From an uncultured Granulosicoccus sp. (GTDB lineage Bacteria > Pseudomonadota > Gammaproteobacteria > Granulosicoccales > Granulosicoccaceae): DNA of 64,000 bases. Numbering within the stretch: the first letter of the stretch is position 1; each line of letters starts with the position of its first letter. A program made the translations under genes and the position numbers. The notes beneath the pieces were generated by a model. The model made no database searches. It had not been told where the DNA came from and worked only from the letters and a program-made list of their open reading frames with translations. The stretch lies in assembly GCA_947492525.1 (NCBI GenBank), contig CANLNQ010000012.1, forward strand, positions 62,001 to 126,000, read 5' to 3'. Shown here one piece after another: positions 1 through 8,851 of this stretch.

Positions 1-1
1 G

Positions 2-292
2 CCGCTGTGGGCCGAAGGCCTGGTGGCCGGGCGAGGCTGGATCGTGGTGGCACTGGTGGTCTTCGGCATGTGGCGTCCGCTTCGCATCGCGCTGGGAGCC
101 TATCTGTTCGGCGCTGTCTCCCTGCTCGAGCTGTTCATCCAGGGCATGGGATTTTCCATCCCGTCGCAGCTGATGTCGGCCATGCCCTATATCGTCACCA
201 TTGTCATTCTGGTCATCATGTCGCGCAATCCGCGATTGATACAACTGAATCACCCTGCTTCGCTGGGCCAGAGCTGGCATCGCAATGCATGA
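2..292 (+). CDS. BMP-family ABC transporter permease, C-terminal end (partial)
   Basis: The frame is open from base 2, so the N-terminus lies outside the window and only about 96 residues are seen. They contain hydrophobic membrane segments and an AGRGW motif, then a short basic tail. This resembles the C-terminal end of the smaller permease of nucleoside/sugar ABC importers that work with BMP-type binding proteins (YufQ/NupQ-like). The binding-protein gene follows directly, with 43 bases between this stop and its likely start, which supports the assignment. Substrate cannot be read from this fragment; the guanine deaminase downstream hints at purines. Confidence 0.75.
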   Translation, partial: PLWAEGLVAGRGWIVVALVVFGMWRPLRIALGAYLFGAVSLLELFIQGMGFSIPSQLMSAMPYIVTIVILVIMSRNPRLIQLNHPASLGQSWHRNA

Positions 293-335
293 CGAATGCT
301 CCTTTTCCTTTCTTCGACAACTCAATGAGTGCATC

Positions 336-1421
336 ATGAAAAAATTGAACAGAATCCTGCCTGGCGCCCTGCTGGGTCTTGCGGCAACCCTGAGCCTGGG
401 CACCACCCAGGCTCAGGACGTCTTCAAGATCGGCTACATCTACCCATCACCCGCTGCCGATGTCGGCTGGGCCCACGAGCTCGATGAAGGACGCCGCGCC
501 GTGGAAGAACACTTCGGCGACAAGGTGGAAAGCGTCATCGTGGAAAACATACCCGACGGTCCGGATGCCGCTCGCATCATGAACCAGATGGCCGCGCAGG
601 GCGTTGACATGATGATGCTCGGTTCATTCGGCTACATGAACGATGGCCTGAAGACCGCCAAGCGCTACCCTGACATCGATTTCATCCACGCCAGTGGCTA
701 CAAGACCGCCGACAATTTCGGCAACTTCCTCACGCGCAATCACGAAAGCGCCTACGTCGCCGGCATGGCCGCAGGCTATGTCACCGAGACCGGCAACATC
801 GGCATGGTGGCCTCCTATGCGATTCCGGAAGTCATCGGCATCATCAACGCCTTCACGCTTGGTGCGCAATCCAACAATCCCGATATCAGCGTCAGTATCG
901 TCTGGTTGAATTCATGGTTCGACCCCAGCAAGGCGCAGGAATCTGCCCGGTCACTGATTGCCCAGCAATCCGACGTCATCTTCTCCATCTATCAGGACAC
1001 GCCCTCCGTTGTCACGGTGGCAGAAGAGGAAGGCGTCTACGTGGTCAACACCAGTTCCGACATGAAGCCCTATGCACCCACGCATCTGCTGGCTTCCATG
1101 AAAGTCTCCTGGGGCGACTACTTCATCGAGCAGGTACAGGCATCGATGGACGACAGTTTTACCGGCGGATCGTTCTGGGGTGGCATGGCCGACAATGCCG
1201 TCAGCGTGGAATCCATCAGTGAGGATCTGAGCGCGGAGCAGCGCGCTTCTCTCGACGAGACCATCAAAGCGATCAGCAGCGGTGAGTTCAACCCCTTCAC
1301 CGGGCCGATCATTGATCAGGATGGCGAGGAACTGCTTGCCGAGGGCGAAACACTCAGCGATGCCGATCTGCTCTCGATCAGCTGGCTGGTTCAGGGTATC
1401 GAAACCCGACTTCCCAAGTAG
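336..1421 (+). CDS. BMP-family ABC transporter substrate-binding protein
   Basis: Periplasmic binding protein of about 361 residues of the BMP/Med/PnrA family, which delivers nucleosides or related compounds to an ABC permease. The ATG at 336 is chosen because it begins a clean signal peptide (MKKLNRILPG, then an Ala/Leu core ending TTQAQ). An upstream ATG at 285 would put a non-signal extension in front. The family pattern IGYIYPSPAADVGWAHELD near the mature N-terminus, VESVIVENIPDG and the later FGYMNDGLKTAKRYPDIDF segment are visible. It follows the permease gene and precedes guanine deaminase, so a purine-related ligand is a reasonable inference, not shown by the sequence alone. Confidence 0.88.
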   Translation: MKKLNRILPGALLGLAATLSLGTTQAQDVFKIGYIYPSPAADVGWAHELDEGRRAVEEHFGDKVESVIVENIPDGPDAARIMNQMAAQGVDMMMLGSFGYMNDGLKTAKRYPDIDFIHASGYKTADNFGNFLTRNHESAYVAGMAAGYVTETGNIGMVASYAIPEVIGIINAFTLGAQSNNPDISVSIVWLNSWFDPSKAQESARSLIAQQSDVIFSIYQDTPSVVTVAEEEGVYVVNTSSDMKPYAPTHLLASMKVSWGDYFIEQVQASMDDSFTGGSFWGGMADNAVSVESISEDLSAEQRASLDETIKAISSGEFNPFTGPIIDQDGEELLAEGETLSDADLLSISWLVQGIETRLPK

Positions 1422-1446
1422 ACACAGCACTCGACGCCGCTTTCGA

Positions 1447-2859
1447 ATGAGACAATCCATGCCCGACAAAAACCATTCGATTGCCAGCTGGCACTGCGGA
1501 CTGTTCATGCACATGCCGTGCATGGGCAGTCTGGATGTGCTGGAAGATGCCCTGATCGGCGTGGATACCCACGGCACCATCGTATCGGTACTCACCCCCG
1601 CGGATGCGGATTACCGAGACACAAGACAGACGGCACAGAACAGCGCCATACTGCATCAGATGAGCACCCGGCAACTGATGATACCCGGGATGACAGACTT
1701 GCATATCCATGCGCCGCAGTGGCCGCAGCGAGGCATGGCCCTGCACTTGCCTCTGCAGGATTGGCTTCAGCAATACACCTTTCCGCTGGAGGCCCGTTAT
1801 GACGATCTGGACTTCGCCAGGCGGGTATATACCTCACTGGTGAAGACACTGCTGGCCAATGGCACCACGACGGCCATGTATTTTGCCACCCTTCACGAAG
1901 AAGCCACCGAATTACTGGCCTCTACCTGCCTGGAACTGGGTCAGCGAGCCTATGTCGGTCGTGTCGCCATGGACGATCCCGGCCAGTGTCCGGACGATTA
2001 TCGTGACGCCGATGCAGAAGCAGCCCTGGCAGCCAGCGAACGCAGCATTCGCGCCATCAGAGGGCTTGACGGCAATGGCGCTGCACGCGTCAAGCCGGTG
2101 GTCACGCCGCGCTTCATACCCAGCTGTACCAGTGAGCTGTTGAACGGTCTGGGTGAGCTTGCCACCCGGCACCAGTGCCATGTGCAGACACATTGCTCGG
2201 AGAGTGATTGGGAGCATGGCTATGTCCAGCAGCGGCTGGGCAAGAATGATACGCAGGCTCTGGCCGATTTCGGTCTGCTGGGTCGGCATACGGTACTGGC
2301 TCATGCCAACTTCATCAGCGATCACGACATGCAGCTCATACGGGAGGCGGGCAGTGGTATCGCGCATTGCCCGCTGTCCAACAGCTACTTTGCAGACAGC
2401 GTGTTCCCGCTGCGTCGCGCGCTGGAGAAATCACTGCGCATCGGTCTGGGAACCGATGTCGCCGGTGGTCACAGCGCCTCCATTTTCAATGCCTGCCAGC
2501 ATGCCGTTGCCTCATCACGCCTGCTGGAATCGGGTGTTGACACGCGGGTTCCTCGTGAACAGCGCGGCCAGAGCGACGCACGGATCGATTTTCTGGAGGC
2601 CTTCCATCTGGCGACAGCAGGCGGCGCCGATGTACTGAACAGCCCCACCGGCAGCTTTGAAGTCGGCCGTCAGTTCGATGCCCTGCTGATCGACCTGGAC
2701 AAGCCGGGCAATCCTCTGGACGAATTCCACCATGCCAGCAACTGGGAGAACCTGCTGGGCTGCATCGTGCACAATGTACAGCCTTGCAATATCGAGACAG
2801 TCTGGGTAGACGGGCGCGCCTTGTCGCCGCTGATCAGGACCCCTGCAGGAACGATCTGA
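1447..2859 (+). CDS. guaD: guanine deaminase
   Basis: Amidohydrolase-superfamily enzyme, most like guanine deaminase, which converts guanine to xanthine and ammonia in the cytoplasm using one zinc ion. Visible signatures are PGMTDLHIHAPQWPQRG (the HxH metal ligands in the guanine-deaminase HIHAPQ context), HVQTHCSESDWEHGY, LAHANFISD, AHCPLSNSYFA and GLGTDVAGGHSASI with the late metal-binding Asp. The frame is open further upstream into the binding-protein gene, so the start is taken as ATG 1447. ATG 1459, with a GAGA just ahead of it, is an equal alternative. About 470 residues, somewhat longer than the usual 430-450. It probably shares an operon with the BMP transporter. It converges on the kinase gene, overlapping its end by 26 bases. 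Confidence 0.85.
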   Translation: MRQSMPDKNHSIASWHCGLFMHMPCMGSLDVLEDALIGVDTHGTIVSVLTPADADYRDTRQTAQNSAILHQMSTRQLMIPGMTDLHIHAPQWPQRGMALHLPLQDWLQQYTFPLEARYDDLDFARRVYTSLVKTLLANGTTTAMYFATLHEEATELLASTCLELGQRAYVGRVAMDDPGQCPDDYRDADAEAALAASERSIRAIRGLDGNGAARVKPVVTPRFIPSCTSELLNGLGELATRHQCHVQTHCSESDWEHGYVQQRLGKNDTQALADFGLLGRHTVLAHANFISDHDMQLIREAGSGIAHCPLSNSYFADSVFPLRRALEKSLRIGLGTDVAGGHSASIFNACQHAVASSRLLESGVDTRVPREQRGQSDARIDFLEAFHLATAGGADVLNSPTGSFEVGRQFDALLIDLDKPGNPLDEFHHASNWENLLGCIVHNVQPCNIETVWVDGRALSPLIRTPAGTI

Positions 2860-5038
2860 GAGCGACGAATCCGGCATCATCCGCATCCAGCGTCAACGCC
2901 GCTTCGGTGAGCCTCGCTGCCTCGTCATAGCGCGACTGAGACAATTTCTCCAGGGCACTGCTGGAGAAACTCGCCATCATCTGCTGCCATTGATCGGAGC
3001 TTCTGAGCTTTTGATAGTCGCTGGCGCTCACCGCCGTGATACGGTCGAGCACGGAATCACCCGCTGGTGTCAGGTAGCGCTTGTCTTCCAGTAGCGCCAT
3101 GACTTGCGAATAGGCGGATACCTGAGCCGACGCAGACAGGATGCCTTCCACCCGATTCTGATCATGCACGGCGCTCGGCAGTGCCTGCGACACGCTTCGG
3201 ATCCGGCTGGCGATATCCGGGAACTGACTGGCGTTCCATTGCCTGGCAAAGGTCAGCAGGCTCGCTTCGGTTGCGCGAATCGTGTCCAGCAGCACAGGAT
3301 CGTCGGCATCCAGCTGCCAGGCGTCGTCGAGCATGGGTGCCAGCACGGCCATGTTGTCCAGCTGAGCCGCCACGCCCTCTCTGGGCAATCGGGTCGTCGT
3401 TGCCGTCTGAGGCCTTGGCAGCGATTGCAGTGTGGCCGCAGTCAGAGCACCGGTGTTCTGACCGCTGGTATAGACATAGTAGCCACCTCCGGCTCCGAGC
3501 AGCAGCAACAGACCAAGACCTGCCATCCACATTCCCGAGCCCTTCCTGCCCCGCTTGCTATCCCGCGCTCCAGCGACAGGCTTCGCAGGCGGTGCCTGCC
3601 GGGAAGGTTGCACAGGCGCCTGACGGGGCGCCTGCGTGCGCAGATCCGTTTCATCGAAATCCAGCAGATCATCATCCGGTGCGAAAGTGGTATCGGCGCG
3701 TGCAGGTATGCGCTGACTGATTTCGGGCTGCGAAGTATCGGACAGAGGCGACGTCATTGATGGCGTGATCGGCGTCCGTGATGAGGCAGGCTCGAAGATA
3801 TCGTCATCCTGCGCAGCTGTCTGTTCGGATGGCCGAAAGGAATCGCCACCCCGCCTCGAGGTCGAACCCACGGGCGCCGGGGTCGGACCAAGGTCGGTGA
3901 AACTGTCGAATTCGTCGACAGGCGGCTCGTAGCCTTGCGCCGAGGAGGCCGTAGACTCGGTATCCGGCGCATATCCGGGGGTGGCCGCAGGCGATATTTC
4001 TGGCGCAGGCACTGGCGCAGGCACTGGCGCAGGCACTGGCGCAGGTATTGGTCGGCGCGGCTGGATACGGGTGCGATCATCTTCCAGCTCTGTAAACCCA
4101 CGACTCTCGGGGGAGGACACATAGTTGCCGCCTCCCTGCGCAAAGATCTGCGCCCAAGCCTCCAGCGTTTGCGGCCGACCTTCAGGTTCCAGTTTCAGTC
4201 CGGCGTACACCGCATCCAGAAACTGCTGAGTGAAACCGGGATAGTCCTGCGCATCCAGACGCTGCAGCAAGTCCGGTTTGGAACGCATCAGGCACGCAGA
4301 CCGGCTCAATGACTCATCCGGCTTCTGACCGACAATCCCTTCATACATCGTGGCCGCCATGGCATAGATATCCGTCCACGGCCCCTGATCGCCGTAGTTG
4401 GCACTGTACTGTTCCAGCGGCGTATACCCCTTGCTGACCAGCGTGGTCATCTCGCTGGTCTGCTGCTGTGTTGTCTGACGCGCCGAACCGAAATCGATCA
4501 AGACCGGGGTTCCGTCTTCGCGAATATAGATATTGGCGGGCTTGATATCACGATGGATGAATTCGAACTTGTGAATCTCCTTGAGGCCGTCAATGATCGG
4601 AAAGAAGACCTGTTCGAAAAACGCCTGGTCCAGCCGGTCTCTCTGCTTGTAGAGCTTGGCCAGGTTCTGGCCGTGCTCGTACTCCATGACCATATAGGCC
4701 GTATTGTTCTCTTCGAAAACCGAATGAACGCGGACGATATTGGGGTGACTGAAGCGGGCCAGCGTCTGCGCCTCTTTCAGAAAGCTGCCCAGCCCCCAGA
4801 CAAAGTTCTGACGGTGATCACCGGTAATGGGCTTGACGCTGTAATCTTCCTGGCGAAAGGCGAACGATGTGGGCAGGTATTCCTTTATGGCGACGGCTCG
4901 ATCCAGATTGCGATCATGCGCCAGATACGTGATGCCGAAGCCGCCCTGCCCCAACACCTGATCGATCGTGTACCAGAGCACTTCGTAGCCCGGAGCCAGG
5001 GCTTTGGCTGACATCAGCGCTGTTCTGTCATCGACCAT
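2834..5038 (-). CDS. membrane-anchored serine/threonine protein kinase
   Basis: Hanks-type kinase of 734 residues. The kinase domain occupies about residues 20-300: glycine loop GQGGFGITYLAHD (30-42), catalytic Lys in AIKEYLP (52), HRDIKPANI (162-170) and DFG (182-184). All catalytic residues are present, so it should be active. A Pro/Ala/acidic linker of about 200 residues follows, including a four-fold PAPV repeat. One membrane helix is at about 503-524 and a C-terminal region of about 205 residues should lie in the periplasm; I do not recognise its fold. The layout recalls T6SS PpkA, but no von Willebrand A domain is evident. It lies 124 bases after the cyclase-FHA gene on the same strand. 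Its natural partners may be the PP2C phosphatase at 43238 and the FHA protein at 33785. Confidence 0.85.
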   Translation of the reverse strand: MVDDRTALMSAKALAPGYEVLWYTIDQVLGQGGFGITYLAHDRNLDRAVAIKEYLPTSFAFRQEDYSVKPITGDHRQNFVWGLGSFLKEAQTLARFSHPNIVRVHSVFEENNTAYMVMEYEHGQNLAKLYKQRDRLDQAFFEQVFFPIIDGLKEIHKFEFIHRDIKPANIYIREDGTPVLIDFGSARQTTQQQTSEMTTLVSKGYTPLEQYSANYGDQGPWTDIYAMAATMYEGIVGQKPDESLSRSACLMRSKPDLLQRLDAQDYPGFTQQFLDAVYAGLKLEPEGRPQTLEAWAQIFAQGGGNYVSSPESRGFTELEDDRTRIQPRRPIPAPVPAPVPAPVPAPEISPAATPGYAPDTESTASSAQGYEPPVDEFDSFTDLGPTPAPVGSTSRRGGDSFRPSEQTAAQDDDIFEPASSRTPITPSMTSPLSDTSQPEISQRIPARADTTFAPDDDLLDFDETDLRTQAPRQAPVQPSRQAPPAKPVAGARDSKRGRKGSGMWMAGLGLLLLLGAGGGYYVYTSGQNTGALTAATLQSLPRPQTATTTRLPREGVAAQLDNMAVLAPMLDDAWQLDADDPVLLDTIRATEASLLTFARQWNASQFPDIASRIRSVSQALPSAVHDQNRVEGILSASAQVSAYSQVMALLEDKRYLTPAGDSVLDRITAVSASDYQKLRSSDQWQQMMASFSSSALEKLSQSRYDEAARLTEAALTLDADDAGFVALRSFLQGS
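4001..4048. repeat. 12-bp tandem repeat inside the kinase gene
   Basis: Three exact copies and one imperfect copy of tggcgcaggcac. On the minus strand they encode a Pro-Ala-Pro-Val repeat in the linker between the kinase domain and the membrane helix. The period is a multiple of three, so copy-number change would lengthen or shorten the linker without frameshift. Confidence 0.9.
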
Positions 5039-5162
5039 CGGATACGACTCACTGCCTGTTCTGAACTACAGTATATCTGCGATAGCAGCCATTACCGGGT
5101 ACACCTGGCCAAAGGACGGGTAATAATCACCCGAAATGTGAATGCACGCCGCTGGCAGGGTC

Positions 5163-6047
5163 TCAGCGAGCAACCGTCGTGACCCGATATTCAATGGCAT
5201 GCTGTGGTTCGCTCTGTGGGTTGAATCCCAGACCGATACTGCCGAAATTATCCAGTGAAGCCGATTCACGACGCAGGAATTCGGTCGCAAAGCCGCCTCG
5301 CACCAGATAAGTTCCATTGGTGCTGGCGTCGTGAATCAGAAAGCGTCCCCGCACCATCTCGATGGTGGCGTGGTTGCGTGACGCGGATTCGGCATCGATT
5401 CGCACATCGTTGTCGTGCGCTCTGCCGAAGGTGACCACCGGGTTCAGCGTGTCGATTCTGAGCCGACGTGCCCCGATCAGCAGATCCAGTACCTGATTGG
5501 TCTGATAGCGCTGGGTACGACTCTCGGCCATGATGATGGCCGTCTGCGCAGCGTCTTCTGCCCACTGAATGCGATAGACCGGCAAGGGATTGTCGACCCC
5601 CTTGAAGTCCACACGATCCAGAAACAGTGCCTGAGAACGAAAACGGATGGACAGCTGTGCCACGGCCTCCTCGGTCGTGCAGATTTCATCGGCTTCGGCA
5701 AAGGCTGCCACCCGTGCTGCAATATTGACGGCATTTCCATACACATCACCGGCATCGGGTATGACATTGCCGTGATGAAAACCGACTCTTACCGACAGAC
5801 TGAGCAACTGGTGCTCTTTCTGGATATCGATGGATGCCTGATAGGCGGCATCGGTCTGTTCGAAGCTGGCCAGCACGGCATCACCCACCGTGCGCAACAA
5901 GGTGCCGCCATGACGCTCCACCACCTGCCGCATGCACGACAGGGAATCAGTTACCCGCTGGTGGGCCTCCGTATCGCCCTGGGTCTGATACAGACGGGTG
6001 CTGCCTGCAAGATCGGCAAACAGAACGGTCAGGGCCTGAGAAGTCAT
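5163..6047 (-). CDS. class III nucleotide cyclase fused to an FHA domain
   Basis: About 294 residues. The N-terminal part (5-130) is a class III adenylate/guanylate cyclase catalytic domain: LFADLAGST with metal Asp12, TVGDAVLASF with metal Asp56, and DVYGNAVNIAARVA with the transition-state Asn108 and Arg112. The C-terminal part (about 205-275) is an FHA phosphothreonine-binding domain with FGR (207-209), SRNH (223-226) and TNGTYL (243-248). No membrane helix is visible, so it is probably cytoplasmic. The ATG at 6047 is chosen because it begins just before the cyclase core and leaves 5 bases after the Crp gene; the longer frame to 6092 would overlap that gene. An FHA partner suggests control by threonine phosphorylation, perhaps by the kinase encoded next. 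cAMP versus cGMP cannot be decided. Confidence 0.87.
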   Translation of the reverse strand: MTSQALTVLFADLAGSTRLYQTQGDTEAHQRVTDSLSCMRQVVERHGGTLLRTVGDAVLASFEQTDAAYQASIDIQKEHQLLSLSVRVGFHHGNVIPDAGDVYGNAVNIAARVAAFAEADEICTTEEAVAQLSIRFRSQALFLDRVDFKGVDNPLPVYRIQWAEDAAQTAIIMAESRTQRYQTNQVLDLLIGARRLRIDTLNPVVTFGRAHDNDVRIDAESASRNHATIEMVRGRFLIHDASTNGTYLVRGGFATEFLRRESASLDNFGSIGLGFNPQSEPQHAIEYRVTTVAR

Positions 6048-6052
6048 GAGTG

Positions 6053-6730
6053 CTACCAGCGGTCGGGTAAATCCTTCTCTAATCTTACACAATGGTTCTC
6101 GATGGTGATGTATCCACCGATACGCAGCTCCTTGAGTATCTTGCTGATCATCTCCCGGCTGGATCCGACTCTACTGGCCAGTTCCTGATGCGTGATCCTA
6201 TCGGTCAGTCGGGTGCCATCTCCCTGCTCTGTCGCCGATGAATTCAGGACACGTACCAGTCGACCGTACACATCCATCAGCGCCAGGCAGCTGACATCCT
6301 CCGTCATGCCACGGATGCGCTCCACCAGTGAATGGATGATGGCCTGAGCCACCTTGGGCTCTTTCATGATCTCGTGATTGATCTCGGCACGTGGAACCAC
6401 CAGACACTGACAGGCACTGGTGGTGATCACATTGGCCGTGCGCGTATGCCCGTCCAGCAGACCCAGCTCACCAAAGCAATCCCCGTTACCGAAGGTGCCG
6501 ACGATGAACTCGTTGCCATCATCATCATCCGTGAAGGCGTAGGCACTGCCTTCCAGCAAGACATAAGCCGCATGACTCTCTTCACCGGCGACGATGATAT
6601 GCGTGTTCTTCTTGAACTTGCGCAAGGTCGCAGCCCGTTCCAGATTGGCAATGGCCTCTTCCGGAAATACCTGAAAGAACTTGATATCAGCCAGTGAAAG
6701 GGAATTTTCAGCAGTTCTGAGCTTTGCCAT
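6053..6730 (-). CDS. Crp/Fnr-family transcriptional regulator
   Basis: 225 residues. A cyclic-nucleotide-binding beta-barrel spans about 20-135 (GDCFGELGLLDGHTRTANV is the phosphate-binding-cassette region) and a winged helix-turn-helix about 150-220 (HQELASRVGSSREMISKILK is the recognition region). The GELxLL...RTA pattern resembles cyclic-nucleotide-binding members more than Fnr; the N-terminal Fe-S cysteines of Fnr are absent. The gene is immediately followed by a nucleotide cyclase (5-base gap) and preceded, 20 bases away, by a multiheme lipoprotein gene. A cyclase making the ligand of the neighbouring regulator is an inference from this adjacency. Confidence 0.9.
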   Translation of the reverse strand: MAKLRTAENSLSLADIKFFQVFPEEAIANLERAATLRKFKKNTHIIVAGEESHAAYVLLEGSAYAFTDDDDGNEFIVGTFGNGDCFGELGLLDGHTRTANVITTSACQCLVVPRAEINHEIMKEPKVAQAIIHSLVERIRGMTEDVSCLALMDVYGRLVRVLNSSATEQGDGTRLTDRITHQELASRVGSSREMISKILKELRIGGYITIENHCVRLEKDLPDRW

Positions 6731-6750
6731 GACGGGGAATGATTCTCTGA

Positions 6751-8817
6751 CTACGGAGTACAGGAAGGTGCATTGCTGTCGATTGTGCTGGCATCCGGCA
6801 GATTACCCGCAGGCGCACCGTTGAGTATCCAGCTCAATACCGTACTGTATTCACTCTCGTCCAGCAGTGCTCCACCCGCATGATAACCATCTATCTGCGA
6901 TTGCGCCAAGTCCAGTGGATCCGTTGCGCCGTTTGTCGGCTTGCGCAGAAACAGACTATCCAGCGGTGCATCGAAATTCACGCGAGCCAGCACACTGCGA
7001 TACAGGAATTCGTGTCCGTTGAAATCCTCGCTCTGGCAAGCGGAGTAATGAATCGGCATGGCGCCATATGCCGTGTCAGGCGCATGACAAGTCCGGCACT
7101 CACCCACGAACAGTTCATCGATGCCACCGGCACCGAAGTAGCGAATGGCCGCAGCTGGCTGAGGTGCGCCGGCATCACCGGTGGCGAAGACCTGAATACT
7201 CTGACTGGCAGAATCACTGCCACCTTCCTTGCCGTCCACCGTCAATGTCAGCGTGTAGCTGCCGGCGGCAGTGACTCGCAGAGTGGCATCACCCACCGCA
7301 CCACCGGATTCGATGGTGGCGGTCTCCGAGGGGCTGACCTGCCAGCGGTAACTGTCTTCCCGGGCAAACGCACTGCCAGAGCCGGTCAGGGCGATTGCCA
7401 GTGAGGCACCACTGGCATCGAGACCGGTGGCCAACGGTGGCGCGCTGATGATGGCCACGGGTGCGCCCGGCCGTACGGCCTTCTGATCATCGCCGACACG
7501 ATTCGTCAGCCCCAGAGCCGTGGCCAACGTGGCCGGATCCTTGTCTTCGCTGTCCCAGAAATCGGAATAGTTGAGCAGGCCCAGCGGCATCTTTCCCTGT
7601 TCGAAGATCAGATGATCCACACGTTCGTCGTAGCTGCTGAAACTGGCCAGACTGGGAAAGGCAACGCTATCGTTGGACCGGGTTCCGCGCAATGCATGAC
7701 AGACCAGGCAATTGGGCCCCATGGAGGTGCGGTACAGATTCTGATTGGCCGACCAGCCAGCCGGGACGAAACTTGCGTCATAGCGATTGGCCGGATTGGA
7801 CGGGTCACCGTTGTATCTTCCCCTGAGCGTATCGATGGCCAGCTGGGGATTCCAGTCGCCCTGCTCCGTGAAATTCGCCGCTCGGTATTCATAGGTCGAC
7901 AGAATGGCCTGGTTGATCAGACGGATACCGTCTTCATTGTCCTCCCGCGTAAACCCGGGCTCATTGGCGAACTGCAGGGTATCGAACTCGATGGTCTGCA
8001 GATGCGCCTGCACATCACCGGCAATGCCCCCGACCAGTGTCGGTGCCAGTGTCTTGGTACCCGCCGCATCTTCCACTACCAGCGTACGCCCGCGTCCGCC
8101 GTGACAGACAATGCAGGCACCCGGCATCGATTTGAGCCCCCGACCATCCAGGTCCACGACATGCTGCAGCGAACCACTGACACCATTAGCGCGGATGCCA
8201 TCGCCGGCAAAGTTATAGAACTTGGTGAACTTGCCGGCGCCGGCGTCCGTGGCCGGAAAGGCACTGAATTCAATGGCGTTGACACCGAAATTCCACTGGC
8301 GATCATCATTGACCAGGGCCTCGAAATTCAGCGGCCCATAGGGTACGCCCGGCACCGCATCCACCTGAAAATTCTCGACGTAGACCGCCACATCGCCCGT
8401 CAGCGTATTCCATCGCATGAACATGTTGCGGCCATAACCCAGATCCTTGGTATCGCGAAAGGTGACGTGCGTCTGCACGCAATCCGAGGCATTGCAGTCA
8501 GCTTCGCTGCCATCGGCATTGATGAAACCATTGGCCAGCCGCCACTTGAAGAATGTGTCTCTCGTGTCATCAGGGTCGATGGTGTTGTAATAGGCTTCCG
8601 GGAAATCCGCGACATTGTCGATCTCGTCAACACCGGCCCCCTGGAAGGGAACCCCGGGGGCGGTATTGAGAAAGGCTGCAAAGGCGTCCGGGTCACTGGT
8701 GAGCGGAAATCGAGGCTCCGCGATGTCCGTGTCGTCACCGCCCCGACACCCCGCCAGCAGCACGGTGCTCACCAGAATCAGGCACATGCTACGCATGACT
8801 TCACTCGCATATTTCAT
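6751..8817 (-). CDS. multiheme c-type cytochrome-like lipoprotein
   Basis: About 688 residues with a lipoprotein signal (hydrophobic run ending LLAGC), so probably lipid-anchored after export. Three CxxCH heme-binding motifs are visible: CIVCH, CLVCH and CRTCH. Between the second and third is a stretch with the look of a PKD/Ig-like beta-sandwich (YRWQVSPSETATI, SYTLTLTVDG). The start is taken at ATG 8817, which gives the best signal peptide; an in-frame GTG lies 12 bases upstream. The third heme segment is followed by text that looks like a planctomycete-style or DUF-type cytochrome C-terminus (SQIDGYHAGGALLDESEY). Function unknown: electron transfer or a heme-dependent oxidase are both possible. 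The beta-barrel gene starts the same run 34 bases upstream. Confidence 0.8.
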   Translation of the reverse strand: MKYASEVMRSMCLILVSTVLLAGCRGGDDTDIAEPRFPLTSDPDAFAAFLNTAPGVPFQGAGVDEIDNVADFPEAYYNTIDPDDTRDTFFKWRLANGFINADGSEADCNASDCVQTHVTFRDTKDLGYGRNMFMRWNTLTGDVAVYVENFQVDAVPGVPYGPLNFEALVNDDRQWNFGVNAIEFSAFPATDAGAGKFTKFYNFAGDGIRANGVSGSLQHVVDLDGRGLKSMPGACIVCHGGRGRTLVVEDAAGTKTLAPTLVGGIAGDVQAHLQTIEFDTLQFANEPGFTREDNEDGIRLINQAILSTYEYRAANFTEQGDWNPQLAIDTLRGRYNGDPSNPANRYDASFVPAGWSANQNLYRTSMGPNCLVCHALRGTRSNDSVAFPSLASFSSYDERVDHLIFEQGKMPLGLLNYSDFWDSEDKDPATLATALGLTNRVGDDQKAVRPGAPVAIISAPPLATGLDASGASLAIALTGSGSAFAREDSYRWQVSPSETATIESGGAVGDATLRVTAAGSYTLTLTVDGKEGGSDSASQSIQVFATGDAGAPQPAAAIRYFGAGGIDELFVGECRTCHAPDTAYGAMPIHYSACQSEDFNGHEFLYRSVLARVNFDAPLDSLFLRKPTNGATDPLDLAQSQIDGYHAGGALLDESEYSTVLSWILNGAPAGNLPDASTIDSNAPSCTP

Positions 8818-8851
8818 GACAGTGTCCACCGCGAAAGACGATTGAATGGGT

